Origin: Bryum argenteum
Lineage: Eukaryota > Streptophyta > Bryopsida > Bryales > Bryaceae
Length of the DNA: 64,000 nucleotides
Reading direction: 5' to 3'
Assembly (NCBI GenBank): GCA_037043015.1
Contig: CM073329.1
Location: 14,152,648 to 14,216,647, forward strand
Below, piece after piece: positions 23,294-34,484 of this stretch. The notes beneath the pieces are model-generated. The model saw nothing but the letters and a program-made list of their open reading frames with translations. It was not told the origin of the DNA and searched no databases. Both the position numbers and the translations under genes were made by a program. Position 1 is the first letter of the stretch. Every line of letters starts with the position of its first letter.

Positions 23294-23849
23294 CTGGTAG
23301 TTAGTTAATCACGTTTTTTTAGCAATTGTAGAAAAGTAGTGTACTCAATACCAAACACTAAGTGCAATTGCCATTTTGTATGCAAAAACGTTGAATGTGA
23401 ATATGAAGTTTTTGATTTTCTTCAATTTAAATATTCTTGGTGAATGAAATCTCACTATTGCATGTGGTATAAGCATAAAGGAAAAACCTTCAATGTCCGA
23501 GGTACCATCATTGATACATGGCAATTTTTATCATTCTTAATTATTTAGGAAACGTGGATTGAGCAATATTCATCCCTTTATTTTTTGGATTTGGAGCAAG
23601 AGAAGTTAAAACTCTAGTTTCTAATATGAGTCCTTATTGTTCTCTCTCTTGCCTTCGCATCTTCCGCTCCTGGCTAGACGTCATGGTCACCCAAATGCTA
23701 ACCAAGGAAGAAAATTTTTAAACTAACTCAAAACAAAGTTATATCTATTCCGTGGACTAACACATAATTTAGAAAACTCGAAAATCCGGCAGCATGTATG
23801 TGTAAAATGCACACGTGTGGCACGTGTGTGCCAATCACCGCACGCTCTA
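23294..23849. other. AT-rich spacer, no gene
   Basis: No coding or structural pattern was seen. Confidence 0.5.
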
Positions 23850-23930
23850 GCGCTCGAACAAGCAGGCGGCAACCAGAGGTCGACACCAGACAATGCGCAA
23901 GGCCCGACACGTGGAGGTGAAAAATGGCGA
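23850..23930 (-). promoter_or_regulatory. Conserved leader without an EWCH gene
   Basis: Read on the minus strand it contains a CCACGTG box, then TTGCGCATTGTCTGGTGTCG and TGCTTGTTCG. The same sequence order precedes EWCH-1 at 28566-28660. A TATA-like TTACATATAC lies about 50 bases upstream at about 23950-23960. No EWCH coding sequence follows, so this is a stranded promoter. Confidence 0.6.
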
Positions 23931-24235
23931 CTGGCGGTGTCCGCGCGCGTATATGTAACCCTGGTTCTAGGGCGACCGCCGATCCAATTTGAAAAGGCGA
24001 GCGTCGGTCGCTGAGGCGACCCGCCGATCCACCCGATGGGCGAACGTCGGTCGCGTGGCGACCGATCCGGCCGGATTGGCGACCGCCGGTCCCCAGTGTC
24101 GCGACCATTGGTCGAGGGCGCGACCTCCAAATGGGAGGGCGCGACGTATGCGTGGGCGCGACTGATCGCGCGATCGCCGATCCGGTGGTCGGTCGGGCGA
24201 CCGTAGGTCATCGGGCGATCGCCGGTCCACCTCGC
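23931..24235. promoter_or_regulatory. Dyad cluster 2
   Basis: Clear copies of GCGACCGCCGATCC and GCGAACGTCGGTCGC and several relaxed forms (GCGACCATTGGTC). Sits upstream of the stranded leader on the minus strand and about 0.9 kb upstream of the transposase remnant. Confidence 0.65.
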
Positions 24236-24337
24236 GAGCAAGTACTAACCTTCCTCCCAGCGTGTGTGTCAGAATTTTCAAAGTAGTAACGAATGTATAT
24301 AATGACTTTTGGTGGCAAGTATTTGGAACCATCAAAA

Positions 24338-24339
<2 letters not shown>

Positions 24340-24382
<43 letters not shown>
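24340..24382 (+). repeat. Run of 43 A followed by alternating AT
   Basis: A pure A run followed by CATATATATATATG. It may be the tail of a retroposed element, though no body with recognisable features precedes it. Length in the assembly may be unreliable. Confidence 0.7.
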
Positions 24383-24383
<1 letters not shown>

Positions 24384-24399
24384 ATATATATATATGTGG

Positions 24400-25700
24400 G
24401 GCAATAATGTGATTTTAATACTTGGACTTCCTAATAATGACCCTATGAAAATGATAGAATCAAAAAAAAAAACCATAGGGAAATCGCATCCATATGTCAT
24501 AATTTAGGTGCACCCACCACAACTTTGAATGATAAGGGAAAAGAGAATGAAAGCATACAGGAGGTGATACGAACACTTGAATTAGGTAATAAGGGCCTCA
24601 TAAATGTAATGGAAGAATTCATAAAACCATGGGAGAATGCCAACTAAGTGGTTGAGTTTATATGGGGATATTTGAATTGCGGGGTCTGAAGAACGGGGGA
24701 ATATGTAAATATATAAGTAAAAAGGGAGTAGAAGGGGTGTTGATAACTTTCCTAGGTGATTCATATTGTGTAAAAAATATAATATAAATCTTAGGGGCAC
24801 AGCAGGAATGAAAGTATTTTTCCCGAATTTCCAAAAATTAAATAGTCATGTGAAAGTAGGCGTTGTGCGCACATGCATACGAAAACAAAGTGGGGAATGT
24901 AATTTGAACATTTGGACTACACTAAATAAGTACATTAGTGTTAGATTTTTATAAGATTTGAAAATGCTACAAGTTTTTACTTTTGGGATAAAAATTTTAC
25001 CAAGAGTATCGATTCCAATACTATGTAAGGATCCCCATCTTCACCTTTGTAGAGGGTACAAATATTGACTAATAGTAAAAACTTATAGCCTATTTATGTA
25101 TATTAGTGTATCTAACACTAATCTACCTATTTAGTGTAGGTAATATGGATCATATAAAAATGATGGAACCATCAAAAATATTATAGGACAACTGTACTAT
25201 TTTTCCCAAATTAATATAGAATTTTCAAGTAAGTAGAGCTTTAAATAAAAGATAAAAAATAGTTAAATGGAGAGAAAAAATATTTTAAAAAGAATTGGAC
25301 TATGTAATAACTACCTTATGAACATGATGGAGCTATAAAAAAGAATCGTTGGAGTAAAGGATCTATAGGTTGGATTTTGGTTACAAGCACTTACAAACAC
25401 CAAAACTTCAAAAAATAAGAAAAAATAGATAAAGGGGGTAAGAGGATAATTTAAACCCTTACACTACCTAATGATGACCCTATGGAAATGATGGTGTTAT
25501 TTAGAAAATCGTGGGGATATGTCATCTATAGGTCATCATTTACTTGTAAGTCATTTGAATGAGTAGAATATTGAATGATATACGGAAAATAGATTTGTGG
25601 AAAGAGATAACGATTTTAAAACTTGTGTTGACTAAAAAAGACCTTATAAAAATTATGGAAGAACAAAATTTCCCGTAAAAGAAACGTATCTACATGTTAT
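24400..25700 (+). repeat. Degenerate tandem repeat with a period near 160 bp
   Basis: A phrase close to ATGACCCTATGAAAATGATGGAA recurs near 24436, 24595, 25155, 25315, 25475 and 25630, usually followed by AT-rich text and GTCAT--TAGGT or similar. Spacings are near 160 bp or multiples of it. Units are diverged and two expected positions are unclear. No gene is present. Confidence 0.5.
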
Positions 25701-25922
25701 GATTTACTTTGACTTTGTAGGATGCTAAGTAATAGAGGAAGTTATACTAAAGGGGGGAGGAGGTGGTTTTATTATTTTCTCTAACCGTATTAAATATATT
25801 AAATCATGAAAGAAGCCACATGGAACTTGGATTTACATGGAAGGAAATACTTGGTGTTAATTTGATTCAACCCTGGCATGGTATAGGATACTTGGTGTTA
25901 ACTTCATTCAAAACCTCAAATC

Positions 25923-26205
25923 GCGCGACCGCCAATGTCGGCGGATGGAATTAACGTCGGTCGCTAGGGCGACCGCCGATCCGGTGATGCGGGGGCGAAC
26001 GACGGCGGCAGGCGACCGGCGGTCTACTTGATGGGCAAGCACCAAGGAGAAAGTGTCCGCGAGCCTCCGCGCACCCTCCTGCTGGGGCGACCGCCGATCT
26101 AGGCGATGGGCGAACGTCGGTCGCTTGGGCGAACGTCGGTCGCTAGGGCGACCGCCGATCCAGCTCATGAGCGAACGACGGTGGTGTGGCGGCCGGCGGT
26201 TCACG
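25923..26205. promoter_or_regulatory. Dyad cluster 3
   Basis: About nine copies of GCGACCGCCGATC or GCGAACGTCGGTCGC. No gene or conserved leader follows on either side within 600 bp. Confidence 0.65.
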
Positions 26206-26894
26206 TGATGGGCGCGAATATCCGCTTCCCCTTTTGCTACAAATCTTTTCTCGCATATTTGAAATCATGTACGAATCATTGCCTTTCGAGGTTTTGGGGG
26301 GTTTGTAAAAATATTCATTGACTCTAAATACTTGCAACTAAATCCCACCATATATTTATACGTAACTTCAACAACTTAGTTACGATTCCAAATTTTTACA
26401 AATTATTTATCATTACTTCATCGTGGATTAATACTAATCAAAGCTTTCCAAAACTCAATATCATTATATATACATATGGAATGGTATACACGACATAATT
26501 TTCTAAAAGACCTTTGTCCAAAGTATCCACCAACCTACCAACATACAAACCTACCAACTTAAATAATTACGAACCTACATACCATTCTAAGAACCTTTTT
26601 TAGATATTTCCAAATCATGCATTTCAAATAAAAATAAACAAATTAAAAGAATAAACAAGATGATTAAAATAACACCGTGCGCATATATACAAATAATAAA
26701 CATAACATCGTTCAACGGGTATCTTACTAGTAAAAACATATCATATAATCAAAAAGATACATTGTATAACATCCACCTAGCACTTATCTCCCAACTTTCG
26801 GTTCACAAATAAAATAAAGTAAATGGATATAACCAACACACCAACGTCTTTCTAAAATTTGATTCCGCTTACTCTAATCTTCTTCCATTGTACT
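26206..26894. other. AT-rich spacer, no gene
   Basis: Presumably contains the 3-prime end of EWCH-1. Nothing else seen. Confidence 0.5.
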
Positions 26895-28487
26895 TTAGAT
26901 TTTTTTTAGATGGTACCAGCTCCGACATTTCTCCTTTGTCTTATTTGCAATACATAGATCTTCGATCCTTGCATTTAAGAACCTCTCCTCTTCTGCGAGC
27001 ACAAGTAGCTTTTTGACCAACTCCTCAGTTGTTTCATTGCGCTGTGAACTTTGACCCTCTTCTGCAATATCCACGGTTCCATCTATTCTATTGAGGACTA
27101 ACTTTTCCTTGTTCCCCTTCAATCTTATTGATGCTAGGTTCACCCTTTCGATCTCAGCTCTCAAGGCATCGCATGCCGAAATGAGTTCCTTTAGCTCCTT
27201 CTCAAAATGACCTTGGTCCTTGGCTCCTTCAACCATAAAATCCTTCTCGCGACCCCAATCATTGACCACAAACCATTCGTCGACGCGCTTGTATCCCCTA
27301 TGTACATCCTCGAAATGTTTCTTCTTCTTTATGAGCTCTTCCTCATAATCGACCTGATCTGATGCAACCAGAGCTGGGAGAACATTCGTCGCCTCCTCTT
27401 GGATCTTCTTTTTTGCATCCTTGATTACCTCTATGTCATGTTGGAGTTCAACACACTTTGCCCGTTCGTATGACAAAGCATGAAACAAATATTCATAATC
27501 CTCATAAGCCTTCTTCAACAACTTCATCCACGAATCATCGTTTTCATTCGGGCGTTTCGCTTTGAAGACTACTTGAACTTCCTTCTCCAGCTCTACTTCT
27601 TCATTTCCTTCTCTTTCTGGCTGTTCAATCGTTTCCATTGGATATTCTAGAGTCCCATCCTCTACGCTAACATTTGTTTGAGGAGAGGCGCTCATAACGG
27701 GCCGAACTATAACTTCGGGTGTTCCCAAAGTACAAGCACCAAACATTGCTTCAACCTCCATGTATTCAATGCCATCCGCTTCTCCTTCTATTCGTAGGTC
27801 CTCGATGTGCTTCACAGGTGCATCAATCACATCCAAATCTTGCACGCTTGTTTCACCCACATGAAAGTGTTCAACGCCACCAATAGAACCTTCTACAAGA
27901 GGAGTATGATGCTCCCTCTCCTTAACCTCTTCTTCATCAGAATTAGGATTTACCCAAACATACACATCATCAGCATCCCCATCTTTCCGATGCCTTGCTG
28001 CCGTAAGTCCTTCTCGTGGGTTTTCTGTCAATGGGGCTCTTGGAATATCTTGCTTGGTTGGAAGGAAGAATTGAGGCGATTTTTTCATTGAGCTCCAATC
28101 CACCACTTTCTCCAATATTACCTCTGCATACACCATTTGAGCAATATGATACGAAACCTCGTTCTTGGTGACATTCTTGCCTTTATAAAGGAACCTCCAC
28201 ACTTCAATACATCGTTGCACGAATTCGTCATGCTTACAATAGTGCAGATTTGCAGCATTTAATTTCAAGTGCGTCTCATGTCGAAAGTGTGGAAACAACT
28301 TGCTGATGTGGCACCAGGCGATGTAATTCTTCATTGTTGTCTGACTCCACACACCCTCTTCGGTCTCCCACCCCGGAAAAGCGCGTTGAGTGGCATCTTG
28401 GAGAATACGGTGATTCCTCTTCTGTGTTTTTCCTCTCTTCTTGCGTCGCTCCCCAAGTACTATTTTACGTTCCGCAATTGTAGTCAT
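26895..28487 (-). CDS. EWCH-1: unrecognised coiled-coil protein, intact (530 aa)
   Basis: A single uninterrupted frame from ATG at 28487. I do not recognise the family. Three members in this element share an N-terminal block of about 130 residues: basic start, FPGW/FRGWE, W......YI-WCHI-K-FP, H....N.A.L..C....F..RC...W..LY, and AQMVYAE..L.K.VDW. It is followed here by an acidic middle (DEEEVKEREHH and similar) and a long Glu/Lys-rich C-terminal half likely to form coiled coils. The pattern W..W..C with spaced His and Cys may suggest a DNA- or metal-binding fold, which is inference. A conserved leader and dyad cluster 4 lie directly upstream. No signal peptide or membrane segment is evident. 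It is the only member without damage. Confidence 0.75.
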   Translation of the reverse strand: MTTIAERKIVLGERRKKRGKTQKRNHRILQDATQRAFPGWETEEGVWSQTTMKNYIAWCHISKLFPHFRHETHLKLNAANLHYCKHDEFVQRCIEVWRFLYKGKNVTKNEVSYHIAQMVYAEVILEKVVDWSSMKKSPQFFLPTKQDIPRAPLTENPREGLTAARHRKDGDADDVYVWVNPNSDEEEVKEREHHTPLVEGSIGGVEHFHVGETSVQDLDVIDAPVKHIEDLRIEGEADGIEYMEVEAMFGACTLGTPEVIVRPVMSASPQTNVSVEDGTLEYPMETIEQPEREGNEEVELEKEVQVVFKAKRPNENDDSWMKLLKKAYEDYEYLFHALSYERAKCVELQHDIEVIKDAKKKIQEEATNVLPALVASDQVDYEEELIKKKKHFEDVHRGYKRVDEWFVVNDWGREKDFMVEGAKDQGHFEKELKELISACDALRAEIERVNLASIRLKGNKEKLVLNRIDGTVDIAEEGQSSQRNETTEELVKKLLVLAEEERFLNARIEDLCIANKTKEKCRSWYHLKKI

Positions 28488-28565
28488 TGTTACCTCCGAT
28501 CACGGAAATGCCGCTATGATGTGATGTTAGATACAAAACACCAAAAATGGTGCAGTCCACGTTGG

Positions 28566-28660
28566 CCTCCAATCGAGCAAGCAAGTGGCAACTTTGAGTC
28601 GACACCAGACAATGCGCAATTCCACGGCACGTGGACTGAAAAGTGACGACTACGGCCAAT
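28566..28660 (-). promoter_or_regulatory. Conserved leader of EWCH-1
   Basis: On the minus strand: TTTTCAGTCCACGTGCCGTGG, then TTGCGCATTGTCTGGTGTCG and CTTGCTTGCTCG, with a TTAAATAC box about 60 bases upstream. The same order occurs at 23850-23930, and partly at 30491-30538 and 50233-50270. It probably marks the transcription start. Confidence 0.65.
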
Positions 28661-28688
28661 TACGATTGTATTTAACCTCCTGTGGCAG

Positions 28689-28915
28689 GGCGACCGGCGG
28701 TGTCCCGGCGACATCGTTAGGGCGACCGCCGGTCCAGTGTTTCTTGCAAGACTCGCTCCAGGGCGACCGCCGGTCCAGTGTTTCTTGCAAGACTCGCTCC
28801 AGGGCGACCGCCGGTCCAGCTGCAGCAGACCTCCGGGGCGACCGCCGGTGCAGCTTCAGAAGAGTTTCGATCCAGCCTCAGCGGAGCGCTTCGGGGCGAC
28901 CGGCACTCTGCAGGG
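28689..28915. promoter_or_regulatory. Dyad cluster 4, upstream of EWCH-1
   Basis: Copies of GCGACCGCCGGTCCAG spaced about 40 bp; part is an exact tandem repeat of about 41 bp (GGTCCAGTGTTTCTTGCAAG within each). Lies about 200 bp upstream of the EWCH-1 start. Confidence 0.75.
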
Positions 28916-30222
28916 GCGACTTCGCGAGAGCTCCCGCTCTTTTTCTTGGATCCTCTTTATGCAATATTCAAATTTTGAATTAACCGATTCAAGCATCTCC
29001 CCCATTCCCCCCTTCAATCCCCCTCATCCCCCCTCATTCCCTCTCATTCCCACTCACTTCTTCCTATATCTCATTCCCAATTGAAAATGATTCTCATGGT
29101 CATGGGCATTTTGCCAAGAGCGGTGACCATGATACATGAAAAATGATTTTATTCTCAGTGGATACTCTTGTGGTGTAATATGGATTTAGATCGATACAAG
29201 TTTAATCACAATTTACAAAATTATAATTTTCAACATTCTCTTTAATTCTCAACATAAAATACTCATCAAATATTGGTTCCAAAAGTACGCTCGAGAATGG
29301 GTTGATAAGAATGTCCGCAAATCATTAGTCTTCTTCACTTCAAATATTTACCTTTATATACTGGTCACTCATTTTTTCTCCAAACATATAATATGTCATG
29401 ATATATCACCTTTTAATTTGGTAAGCAACTATTTCTCTTAGTGCTTTCTAGGGTATATGCACTAATTCCATTCACTTAATTGTATTTCAAGACCTTATTA
29501 TTTGACTTGCCAAAATTTTCAAATTCCTCCCCCCACTCAATTTAACCAATTTCATAATGTTATGAGCCCATAAACTCATTGCAAGGATAATGTATCGATC
29601 GGATATTATATACGGAGATCTTATAATATATTAAAGGCTCCTTTGATATAAAAAGAAACTAGAAATTGTTCTTGAATGTGATGTTAAAATATGAGGTGCA
29701 GTTTTGTACAGAAATGGTATCTTATTTAGATGCTAGGAATTGACTACCTAGGATTACATGCTTAGATTGTAGGTATTGAATCGTTAGATTCATTAAAGTG
29801 TTTTCATGCATTGAAGAGGTCGATGCTCTATAAATGATTTCACATTTTATCAATTATTATAATCGATTAGGCACGATATGACTTCTTAAAATATACACCA
29901 TACAAAATAATATATACCATTCATGCCTACAAAGAGGACGAAAAACTCTCACCCCATCCTTCCTCCCATTCATTATTATCCATTTACACATCTCTTGTCC
30001 ATTTCTTAGGAATTGAATGATCATAAAATGGGAATTATGGGACCCACGATCCGAAATTCCTACCCTATGCATACATTCCTAATTTTTAAATTAATACATT
30101 ATAAACTAAAGGGCTCTTATATTCCTCCCCCATTCAATATTCATCCTCATCTCATGATTCTCATCCTCGTAGGAGCTGCTATGAAACCTGATGCCCTCGC
30201 ATTCAACATAAAGAGGTGAAAT
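28916..30222. other. Intergenic, no gene
   Basis: Starts with a C/T-rich run (about 28998-29070), then becomes AT-rich. A TTTAAAGGCTCCTTT-like and a GGGCTCTTATATTCC-like phrase bracket 29630-30130 and could be remnants of a small inverted-repeat element, but the ends do not match well. Confidence 0.4.
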
Positions 30223-30437
30223 AGGGCGACCGCCGATTCAGCTCATGGGCGAACGTCGGTCGCTAGGGCGATCGGCGGTCCAGCTTTGGGCGAACGTCGG
30301 TCGCTAGGGCGACCGCCAGTCCAGTTCATGGGCGAACGTCGGTCGCTGGGGCGATCGGCGGTCCAGATAGGGCGATAGCTGGACCAGCGGGCGACCGGCG
30401 GTGCACATTTTGTAGACCGCCGGTCGCCTTATCACTG
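30223..30437. promoter_or_regulatory. Dyad cluster 5, upstream of EWCH-2
   Basis: About nine dyads in 215 bp, alternating GCGACCGCCGATTC-type and GCGAACGTCGGTCGC-type copies. Ends about 55 bp before the conserved leader. Confidence 0.75.
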
Positions 30438-30490
30438 TGCTTAAGAACGCGACGGGCAGTCCATTTTCACACTTTGCGAGTTCCTCCTTT

Positions 30491-30572
30491 TCGCGCATTG
30501 ACTAGTATCGACTTCAGAGTTGCTGCTTGCTTGCTCGTAGAGGGACTTTGCGTTTTTCTACGAATTTTTCTT
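30491..30572 (+). promoter_or_regulatory. Conserved leader of EWCH-2
   Basis: TCGCGCATTGACTAGTATCG, then AGAGTTGCTGCTTGCTTG, matching the EWCH-1 leader on the other strand. Followed by the ATG at 30573. Confidence 0.6.
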
Positions 30573-31943
30573 ATGGAGGCACTACCCGTTGTAGCGGGCA
30601 CATCCATGGTGCGCCATGAGCGAGGTCGGATTGCGAAGAAGCGCAGAGCTATCTTGAAGAATCCAAAGTTAGTAGTGTTTAGAGGATGGGAGGAAGAGAG
30701 GGGGCCGTGGTCTTTTGCCATATGTGAGAAATATGTGGAGTGGTGCCACATCAACAAGCTCTTTCCTCTACATTGGCACAATTTTCATCGGCACAAGAAT
30801 GAAGCTAACCTCCGAGAGTGCCATCATTACGATTTCAAAGCGAGATGCATCTATGCTTGGCATATGATATACGGTAACAACCATATTTTTAAATATGAGG
30901 TTTCCTACTTTTTGGCACAAATGGCATATGCGGAAATGATTCTCGGGAAGAACGTGCATTGTTGGACGCATCCACGTTTGCCTATACAAGAGAAGACCGA
31001 ACCAATAGAGGTTGGAGAGACATCAAAGACTATTGAAGGAGATGGAATTGGAACGCTACCTATAAGTCCTAAGGCCGACGCGGAATTTTACACAGCAGAG
31101 TCTTCTTCTAAATCCTCGGAGGATGAACACACACACGAATACGAGCTCGATGAACCAACTGGTCCTCCAATGCATTGGATTGAAGGAATATCCTTTGAGG
31201 TAAATCCATTCCGAAAAGTGGGTGGAAGATTATCCAAAGCCATGGATACTTTGATCATTTTGCACAATTTAAGTATAGCAAAATGCATGGAATTGGATTT
31301 AGTACAACAGAATATAAAGAAATTGGAAGCCCTCAAAGAAAGAGCCCTTTCTACACCATACGATGTACAAGAAGAATGTCGGGAGGTTTTCGAAAAAGCT
31401 CTAGACATCATAGCTGACATGGAGACCATGCTTGTGCTACGAAAAGAGGCTAAGGAGAAGTTTTTCGAGAAGAAAAATTCAAACAGCCTTTCCATAGAAG
31501 ACTACGTAGAGTTCGGGATGACTAAACATAATTACGGAAGGGGTCCTAGGCGAGAGGAGGGATCGGTTGACGGATATTGAAGAATCTATTGCTCTAGAGG
31601 TAGATAAAGAGATGCTACGCATTCGGGATTTGGCATTAGCGGGTAAGTATGGCAAGACTCAGAGGAAGTTGACAAATTAAAGAGGCTGGTGAAATGGAGT
31701 GAAGACCAGAATGTAAAACTCGCAAAGCAACTACGTGTAGCTGAGGAGAATGCTCGATTTGAGGACGCATGGGCAGAGTGGGCTCATCGTAAAAGTAACG
31801 CAAAAGATGACATCAACATAAACGCAATCGACGTTGATTTGGAACCGCAACGATCACTTTTTCAAAGGGCAAGGAAAAAGTTGAAGATTCTTAACGTAGA
31901 GGCGATGGACTTACAACCCCAACATTCACCAAACGATATTTGA
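30573..31943 (+). pseudogene. EWCH-2: second family member, two frame changes
   Basis: The ATG at 30573 aligns with the starts of the other two members; the frame is open further upstream but that part lies in the conserved leader. The N-terminal block has VVFRGWEEE, YVEWCHINKLFPLHW, NEANLREC and LAQMAYAEMILGKNVH. An acidic middle (SSSKSSEDEHTHEYE) and a Lys/Glu-rich C-terminal part follow. The frame changes near 31535 and again near 31650, after which the coding pattern continues (VKWSEDQNVKLAKQLRVAEE) to the stop at 31943. Without these changes its length would be near 455 residues. Sequence errors at two places are an alternative explanation. Confidence 0.65.
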
Positions 31944-32329
31944 TTTACGTTATTTAGGTGTAGGGAAAGTGTACGTAATTTCTTCTATGTACTTTTTTGC
32001 ATACTCTTTATATATGGAAGTTTGTTTTTACCTTTCATCATGCGTAAGTACGTGTTTGTGCATTGGTACAAGGGGTTGGGCGGGTTATATGGACTATGAA
32101 GATGTAAGATACAATAAAAAGTCGACAAAGTACAATCGATAGACCACAAGCAAAGGAGCGAACCAAATACATACCATTGATTTAATCGATGCAAAAAGTA
32201 GTACAATAGGAAATGAGATACATTGTTGCGCAAAAAGCTACCACTCGATAATACTATAATGAAATATAGTCCTATATAGCTAAAACCATACGCTATGCTC
32301 GAGTGTATGGATTCACAATATCGTAATTA
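31944..32329. other. Convergent spacer between EWCH-2 and the RING gene
   Basis: AT-rich, no gene. Genes on both sides end here. Confidence 0.5.
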
Positions 32330-33121
32330 TCATTCACTAGGCTGAGGGTTGGAGCATTCTCCAACAAGAAGTTTGCGCTTTGCACGAGTTCGATTGAATG
32401 GACCATCTGCATTTAAGATCAGATCTAAAACTCTAGAGTCTTTCAAGTCCTGCAAAGTCCTTCTTGTGAGGGGACTATGTACATCCAGTAAATAGTCTAG
32501 AGCTTGAGACTGGTATCGTGGCCCCCAAGTAGACTCAGCATATTGACACTCTTCCAAATCTTCCATGGAGGCACGACCTTCACCGTCGGTTACTCTCTTC
32601 CCATATTGATTCCATCGATGTCCCATTGGATGGGGCCCCCACTTGAATGTATTAGAGCTCACATCAAAATAGCCTCCAAGGCATTGGAAGAAGAACATCC
32701 GATTACCCTCATGCTGTGGACCGTGTCCGGCAAGTATTGGAGCAACTCTTAGAATCTTGTTTGGATCAGTCTCCCAATTCAATTGGGAGCTAGGAGTACT
32801 CTTCTCGAGATCATGTTCACCTCTACGCCAACTCCAAATAAGGTCTTTACCCCAGAATCGAACCTCGTCAGTAGTCTCAGCATTGTGTTCCCAAGAAGGC
32901 GGCATATAAGTTCTTAGATTGAACATCTCGTAGAACCGCTCGTGAAAAGGCGCTTTGCATATAGCACAACGACTTTGAGTCAAACAATGAACTAAAAGAC
33001 ACTGCGGATGATACATATGGGCACAAGAGCCTAAAGCCCATTCACCCTCAGGTCCAAATGGATTTAGGCATATGGGACACGTAGAGTGATCCAATACAAA
33101 CTGCGGAGGGTTGGGCCACAA
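32330..33121 (-). CDS. RING-H2 zinc-finger protein, probable E3 ubiquitin ligase
   Basis: A 263-residue frame. Residues about 15-60 carry STCPICLNPFG, LGSCAHMYHPQC and SRCAICKAPF: C-x2-C, C-x-H-x2-H, C, C-x2-C, a complete RING-H2 ligand set. The remainder has no recognised domain but is rich in Trp. RING-H2 proteins usually bring an E2 enzyme to a substrate; the substrate here is unknown. It lies about 200 bp downstream of EWCH-3 on the same strand. A frame between them (33282-33122) in another register could be its true N-terminal extension, so the start is uncertain. It is part of the cargo of the hAT-like element. Confidence 0.7.
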   Translation of the reverse strand: MWPNPPQFVLDHSTCPICLNPFGPEGEWALGSCAHMYHPQCLLVHCLTQSRCAICKAPFHERFYEMFNLRTYMPPSWEHNAETTDEVRFWGKDLIWSWRRGEHDLEKSTPSSQLNWETDPNKILRVAPILAGHGPQHEGNRMFFFQCLGGYFDVSSNTFKWGPHPMGHRWNQYGKRVTDGEGRASMEDLEECQYAESTWGPRYQSQALDYLLDVHSPLTRRTLQDLKDSRVLDLILNADGPFNRTRAKRKLLVGECSNPQPSE

Positions 33122-33318
33122 TAATGTCCGGATTCTACATCAACATGTGCCGACATGTGGTGTTTGAAATTCCACCCGGCCTTGCTCCAATCTACAACCT
33201 CTGTAGAAGTGTCATCTTGCATCTTGATGTCCATCATAGGAAGATTATCAAACAATGTATCCACACTCGGCCACGAGGTCATACCAAACGTTCACGACCG
33301 ACTTCACTAGTAAAATTC

Positions 33319-34436
33319 TTATCGATCTTCTCGGCTCGCCGCAACTTGTCTCCCTCTATCCACCGAAAGTATACATGCCACCTTCCAATGGTAGTAAGTG
33401 GCAGACAACTGCTCCAAACGGGCTTGCAATTGTTGCTTTTCCTTTAATAAGGAGTTGTATCCATCAGACGACATGAAAGGGGGATTACGAATAGGGGGGA
33501 ACAGCGGTAAAGATAAAGAATCTTGAGAATCACATCGTACATCTTCTTCTCGTTCGAGGCCCGACATATTAACAACACATGGCTGAGCTTTCACAGGACG
33601 GCGCAATGTAGGGCGTTGCGGTGACATTTCTCCAAATGCCAAGTCCTCTGTAAGGTTCATGACAACTCTATCAACATCCGCCATGTTAGGTTTCTCTACA
33701 TCTCCACGAATGTTACGTGCGTGAGATAGTTCTTGCATCTTCTCGCGCATGCGTGCATATTCCACGGAAAGCTGCTCCCCTTCTTTCACCTTCTCCTCAT
33801 ACATTGCTCGTGTTTTTTCGAGATCCGCTTCCAATCTTGCTATGACGTCGTCTTTACTCTTCAGAAGAGCTTTGAGATCAGAAGATGTGTCAAGTTCTTC
33901 CAATGGTAAGATGCAAGTACCATGGGGCTCTACTACGGGTGGATGATTACTTGCTATTGGAGGGCGAGAGCCACCTATTTCAGGAACGCGGCCAGGTAAA
34001 TTACGACGATGATCCGCATCAATCACAACGCTGGCGGGAGGAAGAGGTTGTCGAACTTGACGCACCGCCTTACGAGGCCGCGAACCATCCGAGTCATCGT
34101 CCTCTTCCGATGTAGCACTATGATAGGCAGCCTCTTCCATAGCCTTGGTAATAGACCTCATCACCGCCATGCCACCATTAGGAGCGTCAGGGAATCTTAG
34201 AATGCCTGTCGGAATGTCACTCGTTGAAGGTCGTGTTACATGCTTCCCCTCTTTGACAGTTGTCCAATCCACTTGTTTACCAAGAGCAACCTCGGCGTAT
34301 ACTCCACGAGCAAGAAACAATGGAACCTCGTTGCGCTCCACACATGGCATGCCATACAAGACTTGGTAAGCCTCAATGCATCGTTGCTTGAAGTTTGGGC
34401 ATTCGCAAAACTTAAGATTTGCCTTGTTGGTGCGCC
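33319..34436 (-). pseudogene. EWCH-3, 3-prime part, split off by MULE-1
   Basis: The frame enters from the MULE-1 boundary and reads TNKANLKFCECPNFKQRCIE, then VYAEVALGKQVDW and a PSTSDIP stretch shared with EWCH-1 (PTKQDIP), an acidic block, and a coiled-coil-like C-terminal half (LKSKDDVIARLEADLEKTR). The first exon lies 15.5 kb away at 49954-50186. Apart from the insertion the frame is open to 33319, with a possible frame change near 33380 before a better C terminus. Confidence 0.8.
34427..34436. repeat. Target-site duplication of MULE-1, left copy
   Basis: TTGGTGCGCC, repeated at 49954-49963. The direct repeat can be extended to 12 bp (TTGGTGCGCCGG), so the duplication is 9-12 bp, the MULE range. 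Joining the flanks through one copy keeps the EWCH-3 frame and gives the conserved FHRR-TNKANL region. Confidence 0.85.
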
Positions 34437-34484
34437 GGACGTTGCTACCGTGTGAGCATTGAGCGGTGAGCGGTGAGCGGTAAG
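34437..34484. repeat. Left terminal inverted repeat of MULE-1
   Basis: Contains GTGTGAGCATTGAGCGG followed by two more GTGAGCGG units and TAAG. About 35 of the innermost bases match the right repeat with one or two differences; the outer 14 are less similar. Confidence 0.9.
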
